From positions 121,447 to 185,446 of the forward strand of contig JAFWZZ010000005.1 in NCBI GenBank assembly GCA_017522185.1: 64,000 nt of DNA, read 5' to 3'. Positions 52,477 to 60,061 of this stretch are shown here, in pieces (position 1 is the stretch's first letter; each line of letters starts with the position of its first letter). The DNA comes from Bacillota bacterium. Lineage in GTDB: Bacteria; Bacillota; Clostridia; Peptostreptococcales; Anaerovoracaceae. The position numbers and the translations under genes are program-made. The notes beneath the pieces were generated by a model. That model was not told the origin of the DNA, ran no database searches, and was given only the letters and a program-made list of their open reading frames with translations.

Positions 52477-53367
52477 ATGAACAAGAGAATCGATTTAATT
52501 GGTGTTCAGATGGACTTAGGCGCTGCAACACGTGGCGTAAACATGGGTCCGGCTGCAATCAGATATGCAGGTGTTGCACAGGGCGTAAGAGATTTAGGAT
52601 ATGAATGTAAGGACAAGGGCGACATCATTCCAATCTCTGAAGGCGCAACTGCTGATGATATGAGAAACTATGAACAGGTTATCGATGCAAATACAAAGTT
52701 ATATCAGGCTGCTTTAGCATCTCACGAAGAAGGTGCATTCCCTGTTGTTTTAGGTGGCGACCACTCTATCGCAGCAGGCAGCATCCAGGCTACAGCAAAG
52801 AAGTTCGGCAAGATCGGTATCATCTGGATCGACGCACACGGCGACTGGAACAGCCCTGAATCTTCCGAATCCGGCAACATGCACGGTATGCCATTCTCCG
52901 CAGTATGCGGCGCTGGTCCTGACTGCATGATTGACTTCGGCCAGGGTCCTGTCATCGTAGATCCTAAGAACTGCGTACAGATTGCCGGCAGAGACATCGA
53001 CAGAGAAGAAAGAAAGAGAATGAAGGAATACGGCGTAACTGTATTCTCCATCGCTGACGTTGACAGAATGGGTATGCCTGCAGTAATCGAAGAAGCAATC
53101 AAAATCGCTACAAACGGCACAGAAGGTATCCACGTTTCCTTCGACGTAGACGCAATCACTCCAGAAAGCGCACCAGGAACAGGTACAAGAGTACACTCCG
53201 GTTTAACACTGAGAGAAGCATTCTACTTAGTAGAAATGTTATACGAATCCAAGAAGGTTCTGGCATTAGACATGGTAGAAGTAAACCCAATGTTAGATAT
53301 CAGAAACCAGACAGGCGAAGTTGCAAGCGAACTGATCCTGGCTACAATCGGTAAGACTGTATATTAA
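52477..53367 (+). CDS. rocF: Arginase
   Basis: A 296-residue ureohydrolase. Manganese ligands are seen in GGDHSIAAGS, DAHGDWNSPESSESGNMHGMPF and SFDVDAITPESAPGTGTRVHSGLTLREA. The SGNMHGMP and the tail of the last block favour arginase over agmatinase. It would split arginine into ornithine and urea. The gene has a strong ribosome site (GGAGGAAAAG) and pronounced codon bias (AGA, TTA, GCA), like pyc and glyS, which suggests it is highly expressed. The broken decarboxylase upstream could have used its ornithine. Confidence 0.92.
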   Translation: MNKRIDLIGVQMDLGAATRGVNMGPAAIRYAGVAQGVRDLGYECKDKGDIIPISEGATADDMRNYEQVIDANTKLYQAALASHEEGAFPVVLGGDHSIAAGSIQATAKKFGKIGIIWIDAHGDWNSPESSESGNMHGMPFSAVCGAGPDCMIDFGQGPVIVDPKNCVQIAGRDIDREERKRMKEYGVTVFSIADVDRMGMPAVIEEAIKIATNGTEGIHVSFDVDAITPESAPGTGTRVHSGLTLREAFYLVEMLYESKKVLALDMVEVNPMLDIRNQTGEVASELILATIGKTVY

Positions 53368-53377
53368 TCTACATAAG

Positions 53378-53409
53378 AAAAACCCTGCGGCATGGCTGCA
53401 GGGTTTTTT
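53378..53409 (+). terminator. Terminator after arginase
   Basis: AAAAACCCTGC and GCAGGGTTTTT pair across GGCATGGCT-type loop bases, followed by T residues. Confidence 0.93.
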
Positions 53410-53436
53410 GTATGGTGTGGCTGGCATATCAAAGCA

Positions 53437-53658
53437 AAGTTCTAGAAAATAGAAGATTATATGCTGTTTTCCAGAAAAAATGTCACGAGTGTTCTAGAAT
53501 TACAGTCAATCCAAGGTGTTTTTCTAGAACTTTGGCGACAAAATCTCCATTTCTGAAGCAGTAGTTCTAGAAAATAACCTGTTCAGTCTTTGTTTTCTAG
53601 AACTCAATTATAAAAAGTTCTAGAAATATAACTGTATCCTGCCAGTTTTCTAGAACTT
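53437..53658. repeat. Array of four TTCTAGAA hairpins
   Basis: Boxes start at 53440, 53469 (TTCCAGAA variant), 53492, 53522, 53565, 53595, 53618 and 53648. Paired boxes are 29-30 bases apart and neighbouring pairs 23 apart, except a 43-base gap after the second pair, which contains a degenerate TTCTGAAG at 53551. The stems are AGTTCTAGAAA with TTTTCTAGAACT and the loops are unrelated in sequence. It shares GCAAAGTTCTAGAAA at its left end with the array at 21361. It begins 15 bases beyond the stop of the leftward gene at 53674. Confidence 0.93.
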
Positions 53659-53673
53659 TTCATATCTTACTTC

Positions 53674-54186
53674 TTATTTCCGCTTTGCGCGGACTTCCTT
53701 CAGCGCCGTTTCGTCGATGGCGCCGGAGGCGATGGTGTTGTTGACCCACAGCTGCAAGGAATCCACAGTCAGGGAAAGCTGTTCCAGCTGATCCTGGATG
53801 TTCGCGAAATCTTCCAGCTCGTGGCCTTCGATTTTGCCGTCGGCAACGATTTCGATGAGACGGTCTTTTTCTTTATTCAAAGCGTTTAGTGACGCCAGAA
53901 TCTCGATTGTAATCTGAGACAGGTCCTTTGCCTGGATGGCAGGCACGTATTCCTGACCAATCTGGCAAACGTGAGAGCAGTAATAGTTACAAAGTCCCGG
54001 ATCGCCGTAGGCTTTAGACATCTGGTAGACGTCTTCCGGATGAGGTTCGATTTTTCCGCTTTCGATCTTTTCGATGCGGCTTTCGGAAATAAAAGTAGCC
54101 TCGCTGGCCTGGGCCCGCGTCATCTCGGCCTTCTGTCTTCTGTCGCAATAGATGTTGTCTGCTAAGTTTAGTGATTTCTTTCCCAT
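53674..54186 (-). CDS. XRE-family helix-turn-helix protein
   Basis: A 170-residue protein. The N-terminal XRE DNA-binding domain is in MTRAQASEATFISESRIEKIESGKIEPHPEDVYQMSKAYGD. A cysteine group follows (CNYYCSHVC), then a helical C-terminal half (about 95-165) likely to dimerise. The start is the ATG at 54186 on the minus strand, after GGGAG; a longer frame extends upstream without support. It is a single gene whose 3' end is followed directly by a hairpin array. Targets are unknown. Confidence 0.88.
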   Translation of the reverse strand: MGKKSLNLADNIYCDRRQKAEMTRAQASEATFISESRIEKIESGKIEPHPEDVYQMSKAYGDPGLCNYYCSHVCQIGQEYVPAIQAKDLSQITIEILASLNALNKEKDRLIEIVADGKIEGHELEDFANIQDQLEQLSLTVDSLQLWVNNTIASGAIDETALKEVRAKRK

Positions 54187-54373
54187 GTCGTTCTCCCTTT
54201 TTTCCCACGCCGGTGCCGGCTTGTTCGTTCTTTCTGCCCACATTATACCCTATAAACCCTAATTCGTCAAAAAGAGCAAAATACACCCAGCTATTCCTCT
54301 GCATTGTGCCTTTATTTCCCCCGCAGGGCGCGATACAATAAAGATGCAAAAGGGAAAAGAAAGGAGAAAAACA

Positions 54374-54736
54374 ATGAGTGTACTCGGCAATTTTTTATGG
54401 TTTGTCTTTGGAGGCTTCATAAGCGGAGCACTTTGGTTGATCTCCGGACTTCTATGGTGCGTTACCATCATCGGGATTCCGTACGGAATCCAGTGCTTCA
54501 AATTTGCAGGGCTGTCATTCTTCCCATTCGGGAAAGAGATAGAGTACGGCGGTGGGGTGCCGTCCTTCCTCATCAACCTGATCTGGATTACACTTTTCGG
54601 CGTTGAAATGGCAATCGTTAATTTGGTAATCGGTGCAATGTGGTGCGTCACCATCATCGGGATTCCATTTGGGATGCAGTTTTTCAAGATTGCAAAATTG
54701 TCACTGCTCCCATTTGGGGCCAGAGTCCATTCCTAG
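54374..54736 (+). CDS. yccF: YccF-family membrane protein
   Basis: A 120-residue protein with two copies of the YccF/DUF307 repeat: GNFLWFVFGGFISGALWLISGLLWCVTIIGIPYGIQCFK and a second WCVTIIGIPFGMQFFKIA unit. Each has helices ending in the conserved WCxTIIGIPxGxQxFK block. The function is unknown. The gene stands alone after a GAAAGGAG ribosome site. Confidence 0.92.
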   Translation: MSVLGNFLWFVFGGFISGALWLISGLLWCVTIIGIPYGIQCFKFAGLSFFPFGKEIEYGGGVPSFLINLIWITLFGVEMAIVNLVIGAMWCVTIIGIPFGMQFFKIAKLSLLPFGARVHS

Positions 54737-54809
54737 TAAACCATCCCACAACAATACAACTAAGAGAATAACGAACTACCTAAAAATAAACCTAATAAAA
54801 ATGCAAAAG

Positions 54810-54843
54810 AAAACCGGCCCTTCCTGATGGAAGAGCCGGTTTT
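54810..54843. terminator. Terminator shared by yccF and the ABC operon
   Basis: AAAACCGGC...CTTCC pairs with GGAAG...GCCGGTTTT across TGAT; the leftward reading has TTTTCTTTT after the stem. Confidence 0.85.
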
Positions 54844-54851
54844 AACTTGAA

Positions 54852-57800
54852 CTATTCTATCGATTTCAAAGATTCTGTCATGCTGATCTTATCCAGCTTG
54901 CCGTACATGGCCATGCTGACCAGGGCCGAGAAGACGAAGGTCAACAGGAATGCCAGGCAGTAGCTCAGCAGGGAAATCTCGTCTTTGAAACACATCAGAT
55001 CCACCTGAATCTGATCGACGATGAAGGCCAGGAGCCATTTGCCAAGAGCAAGCCCCACCAGAGCACTGATGGCTGTCAGGAAGATGTTTTCCCTGAACAC
55101 GTAGGCCGAGGTTTCCTTCGGGAAGAAGCCCAGGACTTTGATCGTCGCGATCTCACGGATTCGTTCCGTGATGTTGATATTGGTCAGATTGTATAACACG
55201 ATGAATGCCAGGGCACCCGCGCAGACAACCACCAGGATGATCACGTAGTTCATACTCTGCATCATGTTGTTGACACGGTTTCTGAGGTCGTTGTTCACCG
55301 TCACTGTAACCACGCGGTCCAGATCCATGATGTTTGCAGCCGCCTGATGGATGGCCGCATCGTCATCTTTGTCAGCCTTAAGGTGAACATAAGCCGTCTT
55401 TTCCAAAGGCGCATATCCCCAGCCGTCCTCCAGCGTGGAAGGCGCCGTCAACACGTAGTTATATACGAAGTTCTGGTAGATGCCGCTGATGGTAACTTCC
55501 AGTTCCTTCATGTCCTCGTCACGGAGCGTAATCTTGTCCCCGACGCCCAAGTTGTAGTCGTCGGCCAGGTTGTTGCAGATGACCGCTTCCCCGGCGCCAG
55601 GCCAGGAGAGAGGTTCACCGTCTTCCGTGTGGAGATCGATGTAGGATTTCATGGCTGCAGGGTCGTCGGTTGCGATCAGGTTTACGTCCTTTTCACGTCC
55701 GCCGGCAACCATGTCCGCCGTGTTCTGATAAACAAAGAGTACATCTTCCACATCCCGGGCCGTCCGCTCTACGAAACGGGCCTGACGTTCCGGCGTCATT
55801 TCCTTATCAAAGGTAACACTGCAGTCGTACAGCTGAATCTGATCGTACTGGTCGTTGACCACATTTTTTACCGAGTCGTTGATGCCCAGGCCGGCAACCA
55901 GCAGGGCCGTACAGCCGCTGATGCCCAGGACCATCATGAAGAAACGTTTCTTGTAACGGAAGATATTTCTAAAGGAAACCTTATACAGGAATCCCATGCG
56001 GTTCCAGAGGAATCCGATACGTTCTAACAAAATCCGCTTGCCGTCTTTTGGGGCTTTTGGTCTGATCAGCTGTGCCGGTACTTCGCCGAAGTCCGCATAA
56101 CAGGAGAACAGGGTCGCACCCATGGAGCAAAGCAGTGCCACTGCCAGACACACAGCGCCCAGGGCAGGGTCCAGAATATATACCAGCTTACCGCTGAAGT
56201 CGTACATCATGCCGTAAGCAATCCAAATCACTTTCGGGAACAGGTAGCATCCGCCGAAGAAGCCGATGATGCAACCGATTAGCGCGCCGCTTCCCGAGTA
56301 GAACAGGTACTTGGCGCTGATGGCAGAGTTGCTGTAACCCAGGGCTTTCAGGATGCCGATCTGGGTTCTTTGTTCATCTACCATTCTGGTCATGGTGGTC
56401 ATGCAGACCAGCGCAGCAACCAGGAAGAAGAAAATCGGGAAGACCTTGGCGATGCCGTCTACGATGGCAGAATCACTTTCAAAGCAGGCATAGCCTACAT
56501 TGGTCATGCGGTCCAGCAGGTAAGTGTCCGGTGCCTCGATGTCGTCGATTTCGTCTTTCGCTTCTGCCAGATCCAGACGGGCATCAGCAAATTCCGCTTC
56601 CGCGTCTGCAAACTCCGCTTCCGCCTCTGCTTTACCCTCATAGTATTCTTCCTCGCCCTCGGCCAGTTCTTTTTCTGCAGAAGCCAGGTCCGCCCGGCCT
56701 TCTTTGATTTTCTTAAAACCGGAGGCAATCTGTTTCTCACCTTCCCCGATCTGGGCAAGTCCGGCAGCAATCTGCGGTAGTGCGGCGTTGACTTCGATCA
56801 GGCCCTGGTCGACAGCGGCTTTCTGGGCCGTGAGTTCCTGCTCCGTAGCATTCAGCTGTGCTTCCACAGCCGCCGCCTGTTCAGGAGGCATATAGGCTTT
56901 TCCTGCCTCAAACTCCGCGCGTTTGGTCGCCAGTTCCGCAAGACCTGCTTCCAGCTGGGTCTGTGCTGTCGTCAGCTCTGTCAGCTTCGTCTGCAGATCC
57001 GTCTGGGTGGCAAGGGTATCCTTCTTCTGCTTCGCCAGATCCTTCTGGGATTTCTTCAGTTCTTTTTCGTTCTTATCCAGTTCAGCCTTGCCGTCGGCGA
57101 TTTCCTTCCGGCCGGAGACGATATCCTCCCAGGCTTTGTCCAGTTCCGCCTCGGCATCGGCCTTCTCACGGGTGTATTCCGCCCAGTTCTCGTCGTATTC
57201 CGCCTGTCCGTCTGCCAGCTCCTTCAGGGCATCACCGCGAATCGATTCGTAGCGGCGTGTGCCGCAGGCTTCTGCAGCTGCTTTGAGTTCGCTCTCAGCC
57301 GCGTCCACCGCGCCGGTATACTCGTCGGAGTAAATCTCGCCCGGTGCGTCCAGGTCCACATACACTTCTGTGAAGTAGTCTGTATCAAAACCGTCGGCCG
57401 TCAGATAAGCGAATCCGGAGATGGTGCCATTGCCTAAGGACGTGGTGCCTCTCTCGAAATTCAGGTAGAGAGGGGATACCACCGTGCCTACGACCTTGTA
57501 TTCTTTGCGGGCGAACATATCTGCCCGGTCCTCGTCGTTCATATCCGAAAGCACAATCACCGATCCGATGTCCGAGGCACCCATCAGGCCGTGGTCCACG
57601 ACCACCTCGTCAGCCTTTGATGGCAGGCGTCCTTCCTTCAGGATCAGCCGGTTGATGTCACCCGGCAGAGAGTGGAACATCATGACGCTGTCGTTTTCTT
57701 CACCCTTCAGGTGGTACAGTGCGTCGGTGGAAACAGATCCTTCCGCCGATTTCACGCCGTCTACCGATGCAAGCGTCTTAACGTCTTCTTCCTCCAGCCC

Positions 57801-57989
57801 CAAAGTCGACAGCACCCGGTAATCGAAGAAGTTCTGCTCCTCCAGATAATTCCCCGTGGTGGCGACCATGGCGTCCTGGGTGACCTTCAGCCCCGCAAAG
57901 AAGCCAACCCCCAGGGCGACGATGGCGAGAATGGCCAGGTATCGTCCAAGGCTGTTTCGGATTTCTCTAAAAGTCGATTTCTTTAACAT
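54852..57989 (-). CDS. FtsX/MacB-type ABC permease with long coiled coil
   Basis: A 1045-residue permease with one N-terminal helix (about 15-37), a first extracytoplasmic region, three helices (about 515-640), a second extracytoplasmic region (about 690-880) and final FtsX-domain helices (about 905-1035). The first extracytoplasmic region holds an alanine/glutamate-rich coiled coil from about 245 to 475, with repeats such as AEAEFADAEAEFADA. This architecture is known in clostridial LolCDE/MacB-like transporters; the coiled coil may reach into the wall or hold a substrate. It is encoded 9 bases after the ATPase. Confidence 0.92.
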   Translation of the reverse strand: MLKKSTFREIRNSLGRYLAILAIVALGVGFFAGLKVTQDAMVATTGNYLEEQNFFDYRVLSTLGLEEEDVKTLASVDGVKSAEGSVSTDALYHLKGEENDSVMMFHSLPGDINRLILKEGRLPSKADEVVVDHGLMGASDIGSVIVLSDMNDEDRADMFARKEYKVVGTVVSPLYLNFERGTTSLGNGTISGFAYLTADGFDTDYFTEVYVDLDAPGEIYSDEYTGAVDAAESELKAAAEACGTRRYESIRGDALKELADGQAEYDENWAEYTREKADAEAELDKAWEDIVSGRKEIADGKAELDKNEKELKKSQKDLAKQKKDTLATQTDLQTKLTELTTAQTQLEAGLAELATKRAEFEAGKAYMPPEQAAAVEAQLNATEQELTAQKAAVDQGLIEVNAALPQIAAGLAQIGEGEKQIASGFKKIKEGRADLASAEKELAEGEEEYYEGKAEAEAEFADAEAEFADARLDLAEAKDEIDDIEAPDTYLLDRMTNVGYACFESDSAIVDGIAKVFPIFFFLVAALVCMTTMTRMVDEQRTQIGILKALGYSNSAISAKYLFYSGSGALIGCIIGFFGGCYLFPKVIWIAYGMMYDFSGKLVYILDPALGAVCLAVALLCSMGATLFSCYADFGEVPAQLIRPKAPKDGKRILLERIGFLWNRMGFLYKVSFRNIFRYKKRFFMMVLGISGCTALLVAGLGINDSVKNVVNDQYDQIQLYDCSVTFDKEMTPERQARFVERTARDVEDVLFVYQNTADMVAGGREKDVNLIATDDPAAMKSYIDLHTEDGEPLSWPGAGEAVICNNLADDYNLGVGDKITLRDEDMKELEVTISGIYQNFVYNYVLTAPSTLEDGWGYAPLEKTAYVHLKADKDDDAAIHQAAANIMDLDRVVTVTVNNDLRNRVNNMMQSMNYVIILVVVCAGALAFIVLYNLTNINITERIREIATIKVLGFFPKETSAYVFRENIFLTAISALVGLALGKWLLAFIVDQIQVDLMCFKDEISLLSYCLAFLLTFVFSALVSMAMYGKLDKISMTESLKSIE

Positions 57990-57998
57990 AGCCTCACC

Positions 57999-58703
57999 TT
58001 ACCATTCAATTTCTTCCACTGGTGTGATGTGTTCGTTCTTTTCCATGGCATAAACCGTGCCGTTTTTGATGTGGATGACCCGGTCAGCCATGGCGGTCAG
58101 CGCCTGGTTGTGGGTGATGATGACCACCGTCATGCCGCTTTTGCGACAGGTATCCTGCAGCAGCTTGAGGATGGCCTTCCCGGTCTGATAGTCCAGGGCC
58201 CCGGTCGGCTCGTCACAAAGAAGCAGCTTTGGATTCTTTGCCAGGGCGCGGGCGATGGCCACACGCTGCTGCTCGCCGCCGGACAGCTGGGCAGGGAAGT
58301 TGTTGATGCGGTGTCCCAGGCCGACTTCCTCCAGGGTCTTCTTCGGATCCAGGGGATCCTTGCAGATCTGGGTAGCCAGGGATACGTTTTCCAGGGCCGT
58401 CAGGTTCTGTACCAGATTGTAGAACTGGAAGACGAACCCGATGTCGTAGCGACGGTATTCCGTCAGCCTGCGGCTGTTGAATTTGGAAATCTCTTCGCCG
58501 TCCAGCAGGACAGCGCCTTCGGTCAGGGTATCCATACCGCCAAGGATATTCAGCAGGGTGGTCTTGCCGGCGCCGGATTGTCCGACGATGACACAGACCT
58601 CACCTTTTTCTATCTCAAAAGTCGCATCGTGGAGGGCTTCGATATCCACTTCCCCCACGTGATAGACCTTCTTTACTTCTTTGAACTCTACATATGCGCT
58701 CAT
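57999..58703 (-). CDS. ABC transporter ATPase, LolD/MacB type
   Basis: A 234-residue ATPase. Walker A is GQSGAGKTT, the signature is [15 protein letters not shown] and Walker B is [12 protein letters not shown]. The TGALD ending and [16 protein letters not shown] fit the MacB/LolD group, which drives extrusion or mechanotransmission rather than bulk transport. It is the first gene of the pair, after GGAGG, and would energise the adjacent permease. Confidence 0.95.
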   Translation of the reverse strand: MSAYVEFKEVKKVYHVGEVDIEALHDATFEIEKGEVCVIVGQSGAGKTTLLNILGGMDTLTEGAVLLDGEEISKFNSRRLTEYRRYDIGFVFQFYNLVQNLTALENVSLATQICKDPLDPKKTLEEVGLGHRINNFPAQLSGGEQQRVAIARALAKNPKLLLCDEPTGALDYQTGKAILKLLQDTCRKSGMTVVIITHNQALTAMADRVIHIKNGTVYAMEKNEHITPVEEIEW

Positions 58704-58745
58704 AGCCGCCTCCTACCTAAGTCATATTCATAGAAATATATGCAT

Positions 58746-58774
58746 ATTCTAGCACAAAAATATACGGGGGTAAA
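58746..58774 (-). promoter_or_regulatory. Promoter of the ABC operon
   Basis: On the minus strand TTTACC (complement of 58769-58774) and TAGAAT (complement of 58746-58751) are 17 bases apart; TGC before TAGAAT makes it an extended -10. Confidence 0.65.
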
Positions 58775-58834
58775 CTGAAGACAAGTTGTATTTTTTGTGA
58801 TAGACTAATGAAAGTAACGAAAGAAGGTAAGAAA

Positions 58835-59602
58835 ATGAGATATACGAAAGAATTTGAAGTTTCCAGCCACGACGTAGACGTCAACGACCACATCAAACCG
58901 TCCTCCCTGCAGAGATACATGATGGAGACGGGGATGTGTCAGATGCGGGACCGTAAGCCGACCTACGGGGAGCTGTTTCACAAGGACCAGGCCTTCATTC
59001 TGACCCGGGTGACCATCGAGGTTTTTCATCAGATCCGTCAGTTTCAGGCCATCAGGGTCCAGACCTGGAACTGCCCGGCCAAGGGTGTGACTTTCAACCG
59101 GTGTTTCGAGGTTTACTGCGGAGATGTACTGATGGCGAGAGCCCACACGGTCTGGGCCGTTGCCAGCCCGTCGACCGGGAAACTGTGGAAATCCAGCGAG
59201 GTGGACATCTCCAACTACGAGGCTGAAGAGGCGCTGGACATGACGCTTCCAACCAGACTGCGGTTTCCGAAGGACCTGACGTTTGCCCCAATCGGCACAA
59301 AGAAGGTCCTGTTCGGCGAGGTGGACATGAACATGCACATGAACAACACCTATTATATGGACGTGTTGTGGAACTACATCCCGGACGTACTCAACAGGGA
59401 AATCACCTCCGTCTGCCTGCGTTACCATGCAGAGGCGCCTCTGGGCGCGGAGCTGGAGCTGACCATGGGCAGACCGCCGGAGCCGCTGGCAGAGGACGAC
59501 AAGGCCGAAGAAACCTACTGCTTCAAGACCTTTGTGGGTGGACAGCTCAACCTGGAAGCCATGGTAGGCGTACGAAAGACAGAAAGCTGGAGAACGGAAT
59601 AG
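58835..59602 (+). CDS. Acyl-ACP thioesterase (FatA-like)
   Basis: A 255-residue double-hotdog thioesterase. The first hotdog starts with YTKEFEVSSHDVDVNDHIKPSSLQRYMMETG and the second has the catalytic-type stretch FGEVDMNMHMNNTYYMDVLWNYIPDV. It would release fatty acids from ACP. The start is ATG 58835 after GAAGG, eight bases upstream; an in-frame ATG at 58808 has no ribosome site. It is divergent from the ABC operon and ends at a terminator. Confidence 0.92.
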   Translation: MRYTKEFEVSSHDVDVNDHIKPSSLQRYMMETGMCQMRDRKPTYGELFHKDQAFILTRVTIEVFHQIRQFQAIRVQTWNCPAKGVTFNRCFEVYCGDVLMARAHTVWAVASPSTGKLWKSSEVDISNYEAEEALDMTLPTRLRFPKDLTFAPIGTKKVLFGEVDMNMHMNNTYYMDVLWNYIPDVLNREITSVCLRYHAEAPLGAELELTMGRPPEPLAEDDKAEETYCFKTFVGGQLNLEAMVGVRKTESWRTE

Positions 59603-59620
59603 AGCTATTATCGTGAAGAT

Positions 59621-59651
59621 GAGCCCTGTGCATGATGCGCAGGGCTCTTTT
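59621..59651 (+). terminator. Terminator after the thioesterase gene
   Basis: GAGCCCTGTGC pairs with GCGCAGGGCTC across ATGAT, followed by TTTT. Confidence 0.9.
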
Positions 59652-59670
59652 GATGGGTTGGGATATTCAC

Positions 59671-59699
59671 TTGACTAAAATACCCCCTAGGGGTATAAT
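59671..59699 (+). promoter_or_regulatory. CsoR-repressed promoter of the copper operon
   Basis: TTGACT (59671-59676) and TATAAT (59694-59699) are 17 bases apart. The spacer holds the near-palindrome ATACCCCCTAGGGGTAT (59680-59696), which closely matches known CsoR operators, so repressor binding would block RNA polymerase. Confidence 0.9.
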
Positions 59700-59743
59700 T
59701 TAGCTACCAAAGGGAAGACTATACCCGGAGAGGAGAAATACAT

Positions 59744-60052
59744 ATGACAGACAACAAATGCCCAATGTGTGGGGAACGGTCCAAACACAGAGAAGGCGAG
59801 GAATACAAGAAGTTAATCAACCGTCTTAACAGGATTGAAGGGCAGATCCGCGGGGTGAAGAAAATGGTAGAAGAAGACCGCTACTGTATCGACATCATCA
59901 ACCAGGTCAGTGCTATCAGCTCCGCCCTCAACTCTTTTAACAAGGTCCTGTTGGCGGATCATATCCAAAGCTGCGTGGTGCAGGATGTGGAGGCAGGCGG
60001 CAGCGACAAGATAGACGAGCTCTGCGAGACGTTGCAGAAGCTGATGAAATAG
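59744..60052 (+). CDS. csoR: CsoR-family copper-sensing repressor
   Basis: A 102-residue all-helical repressor. The Cu(I) ligands are Cys48 (DRYCIDI), His73 and Cys77 (DHIQSC), the exact C-H-C set of CsoR. An extra CxxC (Cys6, Cys9) stands at the N-terminus. The stretch NRLNRIEGQIRGVKKMVEEDRYCIDI is the family signature. With Cu(I) bound it would leave the operator at 59680-59696 and allow expression of itself and copA, which follows after nine bases. Confidence 0.95.
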   Translation: MTDNKCPMCGERSKHREGEEYKKLINRLNRIEGQIRGVKKMVEEDRYCIDIINQVSAISSALNSFNKVLLADHIQSCVVQDVEAGGSDKIDELCETLQKLMK

Positions 60053-60061
60053 GGGGTAAAG

